Made by a program: the position numbers and the translations under genes. Positions 9,604-19,295 of a stretch of 64,000 bases of DNA are shown here, one piece after another. The number at the start of each line of letters is the position of its first letter. Positions within the stretch are counted from its first letter, which is position 1. Source of the DNA: an uncultured Porphyromonas sp. (GTDB lineage Bacteria; Bacteroidota; Bacteroidia; Bacteroidales; Porphyromonadaceae); NCBI GenBank assembly GCA_934364985.1, contig CAKRMU010000003.1, positions 124,001 to 188,000 of the forward strand, read 5' to 3'. A model generated the notes under the pieces. The model did not search any database. It saw only the letters and a program-made list of their open reading frames with translations, and was not told the DNA's origin.

Positions 9604-11706
9604 TTATTTATTATCGTCTTTGGTCACCCTACTGATTTCGGCTAAAACCAATTTATTGGTCTCTTGGATACCTCTTAGGGCTGCAATATACTTCTTATTT
9701 CTGAGAGCGTAATTGAGATAAGAGAGAAGCCCGATGGGGAATACGATGGCAAAAACCATATTTAAAGCTCTATACCGAGTCCGCCATGTCCTCAAAAGAT
9801 CCATCATAAAGGGGTACCCTTTAACTCGCTCTACAAGGATAACATCTCGGCTATAGCTTAAGTTTTCTACCACCTTCTCTATTTGTTCATTCAATAATTG
9901 TCTCTCTGCAAAATGCTCATCATCAAGGAAAAACCTTAGATATCCGACTGTCCCTATCTGCTCCAGCTCTTTTGCTTTTATCTGCAAGTCGTTGATATCA
10001 CCTTGAGCTTTCGCGTAATCCGATGAAAGCATTGTGACCTCCTTATACTCCAATCTCCGCTTTGTACTCGTACCGAAGATCCGCTTCACGATACCCACTA
10101 ATTTGTCTACATTAAAGCGGTTTGTATCTCTCGTAGCGGTAAGGCAAAGCATAACGCCCACCGGTAATAAGACCATATTAGGGAGCCACATACCAAACCA
10201 ATTGACCAATGTCCCTTCGCGCACCATTTTCATACCAAACATCTCGACGATATAGAAAATGATAAAGAAAAATACGGCTACGATAAAGGGTACTCCCATA
10301 CCGCCTTTACGAATTAGGGCACCTAAGGGAGCTCCGATTAGGAAAAAGGCAATACAAGCCACGGGATAGGTAAACTTTCGCCAATACTCAGACTCATTTT
10401 TTCTCTTGAGATCGACCAATTGCGACTGCTCTTCGCGCTGAAAATAAATGTCGTTTTGCAATGCCTCAAGCTTTGACATCGCTCCTGCGTAAATACTGCT
10501 CTCCTCAGAAGCTCCCATATTAGGCAACTTCTCTTTTACAGGCGTTACTTGTATCCGTGTCATTTCTTCCTCTTGCTTAGAGGTCTCATAAGGGAGCGAT
10601 GAGGACTGCTTTACAGGTGTCGGTGTTGGGCTCTGTGGCGAAGTTATTTCTTGTGTATATGCCCCAGAAGTGCTTTGTGAGGCTTCGGCGAGTGTGGGTC
10701 GAGTTTCTGACAATGCTCCATAATCCATATCTTCTGAAGGCTCATTTGTCATCACCTCAGTGGTACTATCACTCAGCTTCATGGTATTGAAATAACTATT
10801 TTGTCTCAGAGAGATGGAGGAGTTGACTAACGAAATAGAGTCGATCTCTAACTGCAATGAGTCGGTATAAGCTTTCAATTCCCACACATTTTTCCCCACA
10901 AATTGGCTCGATAGGATAGAGGCATCCATCATACTGAGATCATTGTTAAAGGGGATCCGTAGCTCCTTAAACGTAAAACGCTCTCTGAGGAATGGGCGGT
11001 CGGCACTATTACTCGTGTAATACCGGTCTTCCTGCTTCAGGTTTTGAAAAGCCTCGCCATTGTACAGCTCCAGTATCAGCTCTATCCCGCTCTTCGTCGT
11101 GTATAGCCTTCCACTGTCAGCCATTAAGATAGTAGCATTATCAAAGCCTTCCGAGAAGTCGTATAGCATCATGCCATACATCATCTTGGCTTTTTTATCT
11201 TTACGCTCTACGTATATGCTATAGTTGTTAACCCCTTTGTAGAAGCTCCCCTCTGGGATTGCCAGCTCAGGGCTTTTATTTTTTATAGAGAAATAATACT
11301 GCCAAAACTTCACTTGACTCGTGATCATCCAGTCATTCTGAAATACGAAAAGCCCAAGGGCTAAGGCTACCACAAAGACAAACGCAGGCTTTAGAATGGT
11401 CACCAAAGGGATCCCTGCCGCCTTCATCGCCAATAACTCCATACGCTCCCCTAGGTTGCCAAATGCCATTAGCGAAGCCACTAAGACCCCTAAGACGAGT
11501 GCCAATGGTACCATTGTCATCGAGGCAAAAAAGAGTAGCTGAAGTAGCACCAATCCATCAACACCTTTACCCACAAGGGTATCGATAGAGTGCCATAAAA
11601 ACTGGATGACCACCACAAAAAGGGCTACCGCAAAGCCGGCTAACAATAGCGGTATAAAGGTCTTAATGATATATATATTGAGCTTTTTAGGCGTCAAATG
11701 CTTCAT
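9604..11706 (-). CDS. LptF/LptG-family (YjgP/YjgQ) LPS export permease, enlarged
   Basis: A 700-residue permease of the LptBFG lipopolysaccharide exporter. Three membrane helices occupy the first 120 residues, a periplasmic beta domain follows, and further helices begin near residue 440 ([25 protein letters not shown]). It is much longer than the 350-400 residues of the proteobacterial family. Residues about 315-405 are a low-complexity Ser/Thr/Pro/Glu-rich insert in the periplasmic part, and the last 150 residues form an extension with one more hydrophobic helix. Whether it is LptF, LptG or serves both roles cannot be told. First gene of the seven-gene minus-strand run. Confidence 0.87.
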   Translation of the reverse strand: MKHLTPKKLNIYIIKTFIPLLLAGFAVALFVVVIQFLWHSIDTLVGKGVDGLVLLQLLFFASMTMVPLALVLGVLVASLMAFGNLGERMELLAMKAAGIPLVTILKPAFVFVVALALGLFVFQNDWMITSQVKFWQYYFSIKNKSPELAIPEGSFYKGVNNYSIYVERKDKKAKMMYGMMLYDFSEGFDNATILMADSGRLYTTKSGIELILELYNGEAFQNLKQEDRYYTSNSADRPFLRERFTFKELRIPFNNDLSMMDASILSSQFVGKNVWELKAYTDSLQLEIDSISLVNSSISLRQNSYFNTMKLSDSTTEVMTNEPSEDMDYGALSETRPTLAEASQSTSGAYTQEITSPQSPTPTPVKQSSSLPYETSKQEEEMTRIQVTPVKEKLPNMGASEESSIYAGAMSKLEALQNDIYFQREEQSQLVDLKRKNESEYWRKFTYPVACIAFFLIGAPLGALIRKGGMGVPFIVAVFFFIIFYIVEMFGMKMVREGTLVNWFGMWLPNMVLLPVGVMLCLTATRDTNRFNVDKLVGIVKRIFGTSTKRRLEYKEVTMLSSDYAKAQGDINDLQIKAKELEQIGTVGYLRFFLDDEHFAERQLLNEQIEKVVENLSYSRDVILVERVKGYPFMMDLLRTWRTRYRALNMVFAIVFPIGLLSYLNYALRNKKYIAALRGIQETNKLVLAEISRVTKDDNK

Positions 11707-12186
11707 CCAAAAATATTCTCTCCCTGATGCTTAATAATCAATTATAGGAGGATGCCTTATGCACCATTCCTCAGGATAGGATTGAGAAATATTCACGACG
11801 AAGAAATGGGAAATAAAGTTAGCAGACATCGATATTAGTCAATGCTGATTGCTATAGATATACCCACACTCGAACGAATATCTCAATCAAGCACAAAAAT
11901 AACAAAAATACGGCTGAATTCATAGCAAGATGTCCTTAAACAAGTACAAGGTACTAATCAAACCGAATTGACACCTAAGAGGTCCCAAATAGCATCCGTC
12001 CTTTTAGGCGAACCATAATTAAATAAAAAGGCTCGTATATGTGAGCGAAAGCAATCCTAATAATAGCACATTCTCGTAGCTACCTACTTAATGTCTCCAA
12101 ATGACCCATCACGAAAGCCCAATATTCGCACGAAAAAATCTCTCGTGGATACTACTGTTTTTTCAGATATATAACCAACCCAAAAA
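11707..12186. other. 480-bp intergenic region with no recognised gene
   Basis: AT-rich sequence upstream of the lptF/G-like gene. Two copies of CAAAAATA near 11895-11915 could be minus-strand TAnnTTTG promoter boxes for that gene, but no convincing -33 partner was found. No RNA gene or coding stretch is recognisable. Repeat copy 3 starts directly after. Confidence 0.4.
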
Positions 12187-12278
12187 CGGATACCCTGTAT
12201 TCACTCTGACGGATACCAAGTATTTGCTTCGACGAATACCCTATATTAGTTTTTGCGAATACCAAATATCCGCTAAAG
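12187..12278. repeat. Four-unit 23-bp intergenic element, copy 3
   Basis: The cleanest tandem copy: units begin at 12187, 12210, 12233 and 12256, each starting CGGATACC or CGAATACC. It is preceded by AAAAA. It lies 36 bp beyond the stop of the MCE-domain gene. A fifth decayed unit may follow at 12279. Confidence 0.92.
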
Positions 12279-12314
12279 CTAATAGTAAATACCAATCTTT
12301 GATGATGCAGGATA

Positions 12315-13208
12315 TCAGAAAACCGAAAACTTGACGTACCGCTTAGGATTCTTCTGGATATCCCTAAGAAGGCTATCGGCAGAGAGTACTGTGGCATCTA
12401 ACTTGCGGTAAAGGGTTGAGTCGTTAAGCAACAAACCTAAGGTCCCCTCACCTCTCGACAATTGTGCCGACACCTTACGGAGCTCCGATATCGTTTGGGT
12501 AAATTCGCTCAGCGTTTTCTCTATATCTGCTTGCTCTAATGTGGATGCCACATCACGCATGGAGCTACTCGCACTATTCACATTCCCTACAATCTCAGGT
12601 ACTTGATTGTCCATCAGCCGATCAAGCTTTCGCGTTGAGCTTTGAATGGCCTTTGTAGAAGCATTAAGCTGCGACAAGATTTCTGGGATATCAGGGTTAT
12701 TCACCTTGTCACCTAAACTTTCTAATAACGAATCCACGGTCAAAAGCGTAGCATTGACATTAGGTATCAATTCGTCATTAATACGACTTAAGACATTCGC
12801 TTCCTGCTCTCCTAACAAGGTATCTTTGGGAGCAATATTAGCCGAGAAGTGCTCTGGCAACATCAAATGCAAAGACCCCGTCCCCAAGGGATTATTACGG
12901 ACGATAACGCGAGTACCCATAGGCACCCGGAGGGACTTATCCAAAGCCAATTCAACAACAGCCCCCTTAAAGGTATCATAATCAAAATTAATACTCCTGA
13001 CATTACCCACTTCATAGCCATTGATAAAGACCTTTGTAGCGACATCCACCCCAGTAATATTAGAGAATGATGCGTAATAAGGAGTCGTCCTTTTGAATAC
13101 ATTGATTCCCTTAAGATAGTTATAACCAAAGAAAAACATCAGCACCGTAGTCACGGCACAAATGCCTATTAACACCAGCTTTTGCTTGTAATTAAAACTC
13201 TCTTTCAT
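12315..13208 (-). CDS. MCE (MlaD) domain phospholipid-transport protein
   Basis: A 297-residue protein with one N-terminal membrane helix (about residues 11-29) and an MCE/MlaD domain at about 38-115, including YYASFSNITGVDVATKVFINGYEVG. The remainder is predicted helical and rich in heptad-like leucines. MCE proteins bind lipids between the two membranes and partner an MlaE permease and MlaF ATPase. Those partners are present but 4.6 kb away on the opposite strand (17806-19280). The C-terminal stop is 36 bp from repeat copy 3. Confidence 0.9.
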   Translation of the reverse strand: MKESFNYKQKLVLIGICAVTTVLMFFFGYNYLKGINVFKRTTPYYASFSNITGVDVATKVFINGYEVGNVRSINFDYDTFKGAVVELALDKSLRVPMGTRVIVRNNPLGTGSLHLMLPEHFSANIAPKDTLLGEQEANVLSRINDELIPNVNATLLTVDSLLESLGDKVNNPDIPEILSQLNASTKAIQSSTRKLDRLMDNQVPEIVGNVNSASSSMRDVASTLEQADIEKTLSEFTQTISELRKVSAQLSRGEGTLGLLLNDSTLYRKLDATVLSADSLLRDIQKNPKRYVKFSVF

Positions 13209-13433
13209 ACACTTTTACCTTATCAACTACTATCACCCACACGCGGGCTGTTGCACTCATATGATAATATTATTCCGACAACCGATTCAATTAAATTCCA
13301 CAAAGGAGTACCACTTTATAGACCTCAGCAAGAACGTATATCAGTCCGTATCAGTCGCAAATGTACACAAAACTTTTATGCAATAAGCTACACCGGCACC
13401 ACAAACAGCCCATACATACAGACAAAAGTGTGC

Positions 13434-13465
13434 ATTGCGAAATAGAGCGGAAATAGGTACCTTTG
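13434..13465 (+). promoter_or_regulatory. Putative parA promoter
   Basis: TACCTTTG at 13458-13465 matches the -7 box TAnnTTTG. ATTG at 13434-13437 is a weak -33 box with a 20-nt spacer. ParA starts 30 bp downstream at 13495. Confidence 0.5.
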
Positions 13466-13494
13466 CCTACCAGTGGTTAATTTTGAAAGATGTG

Positions 13495-14259
13495 ATGGGA
13501 AAGGTTATCGCAATATCAAACCAAAAAGGAGGAGTGGGCAAAACCACGACTACGATAAATCTGGCTGCCGGCTTAGTGGCTCTCGAGAAGAAGGTTCTCA
13601 TCATCGATGCTGACCCTCAAGCCAACGCCACAAGCGGATTGGGAGCCGAAATAATATCGCCCGACCTTACAGTGTACAACTGTATGCTCGGCGAGGCAGA
13701 CCCCCACGACTGCATCGTACCTACCACCACAGAGGGACTCGTAATACTCCCCTCCCATAGCGACTTAGCAGGAGCCGAAGTGGAATTGGTATCCGTTCCC
13801 GACAGAGACCAGGTAATGAAAAAGATTACCCGGAGACTACACGACGAATACGATTATATACTCATTGATTGCTCCCCAAGCTTAGGTCTTATCACAGTAG
13901 CTGTCCTAACCGCCGCAGACAGTGTCATAATCCCCGTACAGTGCGAGTACTTTGCCCTTGAGGGTATCAGCAAACTTTTGGGTACCTTACAGCTCGTCAA
14001 GAGGAGGCTTAACCCCACTATCGAAATTGAGGGATTCCTTATGACTATGTACGACGCCCGCACTCGCCACTCCAATGAAGTGTACGAAGAAGTAAAGAAA
14101 CATTTCCGAGAACTCGTCTTTAAGACTGTCATACACCGAAACGTTAGGCTCAGTGAAGCACCAAGCTATGGTCAGGCTGTACTTGACTTTGATATCGACT
14201 CACGAGGGAGCCAAAACTACCTACAGCTGGCGAATGAAATCATAGAAAAGAATAAGTGA
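13495..14259 (+). CDS. parA: Chromosome-partitioning ATPase ParA/Soj
   Basis: A 254-residue Walker-type ATPase driving origin segregation with ParB. The deviant Walker A motif KGGVGKTT is at residues 11-18, with DADPQANA shortly after and DCSPSLG as Walker B. The start at 13495 ([13 protein letters not shown]) is chosen over an earlier in-frame codon at 13435 because family members begin here and the promoter -7 box lies between the two. A 4-bp gap separates it from parB. Chromosomal, not plasmid type, judging by length and the absence of an N-terminal HTH. Confidence 0.95.
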   Translation: MGKVIAISNQKGGVGKTTTTINLAAGLVALEKKVLIIDADPQANATSGLGAEIISPDLTVYNCMLGEADPHDCIVPTTTEGLVILPSHSDLAGAEVELVSVPDRDQVMKKITRRLHDEYDYILIDCSPSLGLITVAVLTAADSVIIPVQCEYFALEGISKLLGTLQLVKRRLNPTIEIEGFLMTMYDARTRHSNEVYEEVKKHFRELVFKTVIHRNVRLSEAPSYGQAVLDFDIDSRGSQNYLQLANEIIEKNK

Positions 14260-14263
14260 GATT

Positions 14264-15169
14264 ATGAGCAAACCCATTAAGAAAAGCAGTCTCGGAAGAG
14301 GCTTAGATGCCCTTATCTCTAACGATATTAATGATTTAGAGATAGGTGGGTCATCATCAATCAACGAGATAGACCTAAAAGACATCATCCCAAACCCACA
14401 ACAACCCCGCACGACCTTCGATGATGAGTCTCTCGAAGAGTTAGCTCAGTCTATTAAACATATCGGGATCATCCAACCTATAACCGTACATACGCTCCCC
14501 GAAGAGCCAAATAAGTACAAGATTATTAGCGGAGAGCGTCGATACAGAGCCGCTACAATGGCAGGCTTAGTGAGCATTCCAGCATACGTTCGTACCGCCG
14601 AAGACGAGCAGATGATGGAGATGGCTCTCATCGAGAATATACAACGTAAAGACCTTAATGCCATAGAAATCGCCCTCGCATTCCGAAAACTCATCGACAC
14701 CTACAGCCTCACTCAAGAAGAGCTAAGTGGCAGAGTCGGAAAGAAAAGAGCCACCATCTCTAATTACATTAGACTACTAAAGCTCCCCGCGGAGATACAA
14801 ATGGGGCTTAAGGATGGTAAGATAACCATGGGACACGCTCGATCACTTCTCGGCATCGATGACCCAGAAATGCAACTGGCTTTTTACGAACAAATCACGC
14901 GAGATGGCATATCTGTCCGAGCCTTAGAGCAGATGGTCAAGACCTACAATGAGCCAGATGATGAGACTGAGGTAGCCACTCAGCCGAAGCGTAAGTCCAA
15001 AGAAGCTCCTCTTAGTGAGGAAGTCAAGCTCCTTACAGATCGTTTCCGCTCGTTGTTTGGTACTAAAGTGACCATGACGATGAGCGATAGAGGTCGTGGC
15101 AAGATCGCCATTCCTTTTGAGGATAATGACCAATTAGAGCACATCCTTTCATTATTAGACAAGTTATGA
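14264..15169 (+). CDS. parB: Chromosome-partitioning protein ParB/Spo0J
   Basis: A 301-residue CTP-dependent DNA clamp. The N-terminal tail SSLGRGLDAL is the ParA-stimulating peptide. The CTP-binding motif GERRYRA is near residue 90 and ENIQRKDLN follows. A helix-turn-helix for parS (about 145-170, LSGRVGKKRATISNYIRLLKLP) and a C-terminal dimerisation segment complete it. The stop overlaps the next start (ATGA), so the downstream gene is translationally coupled. No convincing parS site was seen in this window. Confidence 0.95.
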   Translation: MSKPIKKSSLGRGLDALISNDINDLEIGGSSSINEIDLKDIIPNPQQPRTTFDDESLEELAQSIKHIGIIQPITVHTLPEEPNKYKIISGERRYRAATMAGLVSIPAYVRTAEDEQMMEMALIENIQRKDLNAIEIALAFRKLIDTYSLTQEELSGRVGKKRATISNYIRLLKLPAEIQMGLKDGKITMGHARSLLGIDDPEMQLAFYEQITRDGISVRALEQMVKTYNEPDDETEVATQPKRKSKEAPLSEEVKLLTDRFRSLFGTKVTMTMSDRGRGKIAIPFEDNDQLEHILSLLDKL

Positions 15170-15843
15170 GACGATATTGGTCAGTGGCAGTATTCTGTAT
15201 AATCGTCCTATTTATGGTGCCATCTGCCGCACTTTCTCAGGATATAGCCAAAGTTGATAGCTTGATAATAGCAACGGATACTATCGGCACTCCGTTTGCT
15301 CCGAATACCGAAAAAAGCACCATTAAATCCCGCACTAACAAACCTTTTAAACCCAATCCTACTAAAGCCGTACTCTTTAGTATCCTTCCAGGAGGAGGAC
15401 AGATCTACAACAGAGCATACTGGAAGCTCCCTATCGTTATAGCTGCTTATACTTCATGCTATTACGCTATCTCGTGGAATAATAATAACCTTACGGAGTA
15501 CGCAAATGCCTTCAAAGACATCAAGAGTGATAAACCTTTAGAGCACACATCCTGGCAAGAATTTCTGCCGTATGGTGCGAAACCCGAGACCTACGTTAAT
15601 AATACGGCGTTTCACGAACAGCTTAGACGCGGAAGGGATTTCTATCGGCGATACCGAGACCTCAGCATTATCGTGACAGCTGGTGTGTATGCTCTCCTGA
15701 TGATTGATGCCTATGTAGATGCCGAGCTATTCACTTTTGACATCTCTCCCAATCTCACTTTATCCTATGCCCCTACTTATATGGCACCTCGTCCAAATAC
15801 CAATGAGAGCGGCGTGGGTATCCAGTTAGCACTTATCTTTTGA
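15166..15843 (+). CDS. DUF5683-type membrane protein
   Basis: A 225-residue protein with a signal peptide (about 1-25, ending SAALSQ). A conserved segment ILPGGGQIYNRAYWKLP is followed by one or two hydrophobic helices (VIAAYTSCYYAI and IIVTAGVYALLMIDAYVDA). This pattern is characteristic of the DUF5683 family found beside parB in many Bacteroidetes. Function is unknown; the fixed position between parB and a lytic transglycosylase suggests an envelope role. It overlaps parB by 4 bp. Confidence 0.8.
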   Translation: MRRYWSVAVFCIIVLFMVPSAALSQDIAKVDSLIIATDTIGTPFAPNTEKSTIKSRTNKPFKPNPTKAVLFSILPGGGQIYNRAYWKLPIVIAAYTSCYYAISWNNNNLTEYANAFKDIKSDKPLEHTSWQEFLPYGAKPETYVNNTAFHEQLRRGRDFYRRYRDLSIIVTAGVYALLMIDAYVDAELFTFDISPNLTLSYAPTYMAPRPNTNESGVGIQLALIF

Positions 15844-15850
15844 ATATATA

Positions 15851-17251
15851 ATGGCTAAGAAACTCTTCTATATCTTTCTCTCACTATTCTTACTAAGCCC
15901 ATCGGTTTATGCCCAAAAAGACCCTGACGATGACGAAGTATTCATTGATGACTTGGGTCGACTTCCTGAAAGCTTTGAGATGACTCTTGACTCGTTACTC
16001 AATAAAAGGTACCGAGAGTATTACACCTTAGCCAAAACTGAAAAGCCGACCAACGACACCCGCACCCTCGACCAATTGTACCGCAAACGTCTGGACGCAA
16101 TGGAGAGTGCTATCCCCCTCACCTATAACCCGGCGGTAAGGCAGGCTATTGACTTGTATGTCAATAAAAAGAGTAGTCTCCTAAGTAATATGCTTGCGAA
16201 AGCGACCTACTACTTCCCTATTATTGAGGCGGCTCTTGACAGAAATGGGCTGCCGCTCGAACTAAAATACCTCGCCATCGTTGAGAGCGCCCTAAACCCT
16301 ACTGCCGTTAGTCGTGCCGGTGCGACAGGGTTATGGCAATTTATGCTCCCTACCGGCAAAGCCTATGGTCTCCACATTGATAGTATGGTTGACGAGAGAT
16401 GTGACCCACATAAAAGTTCGCAGGCTATGGCAGATTACTTTAAGGATATGTACGCACTCTATGGAGACTGGATGCTTGCCATCGCGGCCTACAATTGTGG
16501 TCCCGGGAATATCAATAAAGCCATTCGACGATCGGGGGGCAAGACCGACTTTTGGCAGATTTACCAATATCTTCCTCGCGAAACACGCTCATACGTACCC
16601 TTCTTTATCGCTGCGTTTTATGCGATGGAGCATTACGAGGAGCACGACATTCGCCCCCGCATGATCACCATGCCCCTCGCCACTGATACTGTACTCATCG
16701 ATACCAAACTTAGCTTCTCCACCATTAGCGAGATGACAGGTGTTGATATCAGCGTAATACGTGAGCTCAATCCAGAGTACCGCAGAGAAATTATCCCGGG
16801 GAATAACCGTCCTCAGATACTTCGCCTACCCGCAACCGACGCGTGCCAATTTAGTGCTGTAAAAGACTCGCTACTTTTGGTTTACAAAACCAAAGAAATC
16901 GAGGACAAAGCCACCTATATCCACGTCGTACAAAATGGCGAAACGCTTGAGAGCATAGCCAAAAAATATGGCGTCACAGTAGATGATATCAAAGGCTGGA
17001 ATAGCCTAACAACGGTCTCCCTTAGGCGAGGACAAAACCTTAGGGTCATACTTCCTGAGGGCTATGTGGAGCAAAAGGAAGTGACGAAAGCCAAACAGGA
17101 GCACACCCGATACTACACCGTCAAACGTGGGGATACCCTTTCGGGCATTGCTAAAAAGCACAAAGGAGCTACCGTTAGTAAGATAAGAGCGGCTAATGGT
17201 ATTCGGGGTAATATGATTCGCCCCGGGCAAAGGCTCAAAATCCCATACTAA
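15851..17251 (+). CDS. LysM-containing membrane-bound lytic murein transglycosylase (MltD-like)
   Basis: A 466-residue periplasmic cell-wall enzyme that cleaves glycan strands to anhydromuropeptides. A signal peptide (1-22) is followed by a lytic transglycosylase domain around 120-270. The catalytic glutamate is about E145 in AIVESALNP, with GLWQFM and AYNCGPGN as supporting motifs. Two LysM peptidoglycan-binding repeats lie near 356-402 and 419-465 (VQNGETLESIAKKYG and VKRGDTLSGIAKKH). It begins 7 bp after the DUF5683 gene, completing a parA-parB-DUF5683-MltD unit. Confidence 0.95.
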   Translation: MAKKLFYIFLSLFLLSPSVYAQKDPDDDEVFIDDLGRLPESFEMTLDSLLNKRYREYYTLAKTEKPTNDTRTLDQLYRKRLDAMESAIPLTYNPAVRQAIDLYVNKKSSLLSNMLAKATYYFPIIEAALDRNGLPLELKYLAIVESALNPTAVSRAGATGLWQFMLPTGKAYGLHIDSMVDERCDPHKSSQAMADYFKDMYALYGDWMLAIAAYNCGPGNINKAIRRSGGKTDFWQIYQYLPRETRSYVPFFIAAFYAMEHYEEHDIRPRMITMPLATDTVLIDTKLSFSTISEMTGVDISVIRELNPEYRREIIPGNNRPQILRLPATDACQFSAVKDSLLLVYKTKEIEDKATYIHVVQNGETLESIAKKYGVTVDDIKGWNSLTTVSLRRGQNLRVILPEGYVEQKEVTKAKQEHTRYYTVKRGDTLSGIAKKHKGATVSKIRAANGIRGNMIRPGQRLKIPY

Positions 17252-17418
17252 TTCGCCTACACCAATAAGCATACATATAGCGATCCCTTTACCGAAATAC
17301 TGATTCACTTATATCAGGTACCAATAGCACAATTTGACAAATCGTTGATAGGAGATACCATCTTTCGCCAAAATACTTGGACGAGTAAGAGAGCTACAGG
17401 TATGGGATAGCAAGAAAA

Positions 17419-17510
17419 CAGATACCCTATATTCGTCCTGACGAATATAGGGTATCTGTCTTGGCGTATTCCAAGTATTCGTCTCAGCTAATACCTGCTA
17501 TCCATTTTTC
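17419..17510. repeat. Four-unit 23-bp intergenic element, copy 4
   Basis: Units begin at 17419, 17442, 17465 and 17488. Units 1 and 2 make a perfect 19-bp stem (17419-17437 with 17440-17458) with a 2-nt loop. It is preceded by an A-rich run, and the last unit ends ATTTTTC. It lies about 170 bp after the transglycosylase gene and also supplies the stop of the minus-strand open stretch at 17484. Confidence 0.93.
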
Positions 17511-17792
17511 CGTCATTGATAATAATAGAATATGGTGGTCAGACTTTGCTTTATGAGCAGATCGCGACCAATGATAGATAGCCTCATCACCATTCAGCTC
17601 AATACTTGACTTCATCCTAATGGTAGCCCCATCGAGACAGGCTTCCCCACTAAGTTTACTTATAATCGTTTTTTCGGATAGGTCGTAGGAGAAAAGCTGA
17701 TGTAGTGGAGGAGGAAGCGGAGAAGAAATTGGGGCAAAAGAGTACCTATCACTTGTAGGAAAATAGTATCTTTGTGGGTAGTGTACAAAGAA
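17484..17792 (-). pseudogene. Possible remnant of a coding sequence without a start codon
   Basis: On the minus strand 102 codons are open between stops at 17793-17795 and 17484-17486, with no ATG, GTG or TTG in the first half. The translation looks protein-like, with patches such as LHQLFSYDLSEKTIISKLSG and SSIELNGDEAIYHWSRSA. I do not recognise a family. The mlaE promoter box lies within its upstream end, and the stop lies inside repeat copy 4. It may be the tail of a decayed gene, or chance. Confidence 0.25.
17767..17774 (+). promoter_or_regulatory. Putative mlaE -7 promoter box
   Basis: TATCTTTG fits TAnnTTTG and lies 31 bp before the mlaE start. No good -33 box was found at the usual distance. 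Confidence 0.45.
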
Positions 17793-17805
17793 TTATTGGT
17801 AGGAT

Positions 17806-18546
17806 ATGCGTAAAGCATTACAGAGCATTGGCAAATACATATCACTGCTGGGCGAGGTTTTTACCCGTCCACAGCAGCATCGTATGTTTATCCGTGAGCT
17901 GATTCGCGAGATTTACCTACAGGGTATAGGCTCTATCTGGATCGTGGTCCTCGTCTCGTCGTTTTTGGGAGCAGTGGTAACGATGCAATTGGGCATCCAC
18001 ATGACCTACCCGTTGATTCCTAAATTCACCATTGGTTACTCGACGAGGGAGATATTGATATTAGAGTTTTCGAGTACCATAATCTGTATGATATTGGCGG
18101 GGAAGTGTGGTAGTAGCATAGCCAGCGAAATAGGCACCATGCGTATCACAGAGCAGATTGATGCAATGGAAATCATGGGGGTAAATACAGCCAATTACAT
18201 AATCCTACCCAAGATAATAGGGATGATGCTATTTGTACCTGTTTTAGTCATCATGAGTATGTTTGTAGGCATCGGTGGCGGGTACTTAGCATGTATGATG
18301 CAGCCCAATGTGCCACTTAATGACTTCGAAACGGGGCTACAATTATTTTTTACGCCCTACAATGTATTATACTCCGTCATCAAGAGTATTTGCTATGTCT
18401 TCTTTATTGCTTCCATAGCATCGTACTGCGGTTATTATGTCAAGGGCGGTGCTCTGGAGGTAGGGAAGGCGAGTACCCAAGCCGTAGTCATGAGCGATGT
18501 GGCCATACTCATTTCGGATCTTTTGCTCACTCAAATGCTACTCTAA
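17806..18546 (+). CDS. mlaE: MlaE-family ABC transporter permease
   Basis: A 246-residue membrane permease of the MCE-linked phospholipid transporter. Five or so hydrophobic helices follow an amphipathic N-terminus. The segment GKCGSSIASEIGTMRITEQIDAMEIMGV is split here as GKCGSSIASEIG and EQIDAMEIMGV, the hallmark of MlaE. It forms the inner-membrane core with the MlaF ATPase six bp downstream. Its periplasmic MCE partner is probably the gene at 12315-13208. Confidence 0.95.
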   Translation: MRKALQSIGKYISLLGEVFTRPQQHRMFIRELIREIYLQGIGSIWIVVLVSSFLGAVVTMQLGIHMTYPLIPKFTIGYSTREILILEFSSTIICMILAGKCGSSIASEIGTMRITEQIDAMEIMGVNTANYIILPKIIGMMLFVPVLVIMSMFVGIGGGYLACMMQPNVPLNDFETGLQLFFTPYNVLYSVIKSICYVFFIASIASYCGYYVKGGALEVGKASTQAVVMSDVAILISDLLLTQMLL

Positions 18547-18551
18547 AAGGA

Positions 18552-19280
18552 ATGATTGAGGTACGTGACTTATATAAGAGTTTCGATAATAAAGATGTCC
18601 TCAACGGGATAAATGCACAGTTTGATCCCGGATGTTGCTCTCTAATCATCGGCAAGTCAGGTGTAGGGAAAACCGTTTTGATGAAGTGCATCGTGGGCTT
18701 ACTCACACCTACAAAAGGCGAAGTGCTATACGATGGGCGAGATCTTCATACCATGACTTTAGAGGAGACCCGTTTGCTCCGCAGGGAAGTAGGGATGCTA
18801 TTTCAGAATGCGGCCCTATTTGACAGTATGAATGTGTATGAAAACATACTTTTCCCCCTCGATATGTTTTCCACAGAAAAGAGTTCCGAACGAAAAGCGA
18901 GGGCTAAGGAATGCCTCGAGAGAGTACAGCTTTACGACGCTCGATACAAGTACCCAAGCGAGATAAGTGGGGGAATGAAAAAGCGTGCTGCCATAGCAAG
19001 GGCAATAGCATTACGCCCTAAATACCTCTTTTGCGATGAGCCTACGAGTGGTCTAGATCCCGAGACTTCCAAGCTCATTGACCAATTGCTGAAAGAGATA
19101 ACCACGGAAGACGACATCACCACTATCATCAATACGCACGATATGAATTCAGTCGCAAATATTGGAAACCACGTGCTTTTTGTAAATGGTGGCAATATAT
19201 GGTGGGAAGGTAAGGGCAGAGATATTGAAAAGACTGATGACGAAGTACTTAAAAACTTTGTATTCATTAGCAAATTATGA
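18552..19280 (+). CDS. mlaF: MlaF-family ABC transporter ATP-binding protein
   Basis: A 242-residue ATPase. Walker A GKSGVGKT starts at residue 34, the signature motif is ISGGMKKR, and Walker B with its flank is LFCDEPTSGLDP near 160. ATG 18552 (MIEVRDLYKSF) is chosen because AAAAGGA lies just upstream; the frame is open much further back but overlaps mlaE. It powers lipid movement with MlaE. It ends 15 bp before glnS. Confidence 0.95.
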   Translation: MIEVRDLYKSFDNKDVLNGINAQFDPGCCSLIIGKSGVGKTVLMKCIVGLLTPTKGEVLYDGRDLHTMTLEETRLLRREVGMLFQNAALFDSMNVYENILFPLDMFSTEKSSERKARAKECLERVQLYDARYKYPSEISGGMKKRAAIARAIALRPKYLFCDEPTSGLDPETSKLIDQLLKEITTEDDITTIINTHDMNSVANIGNHVLFVNGGNIWWEGKGRDIEKTDDEVLKNFVFISKL

Positions 19281-19295
19281 TAGTAGAATAAATAT

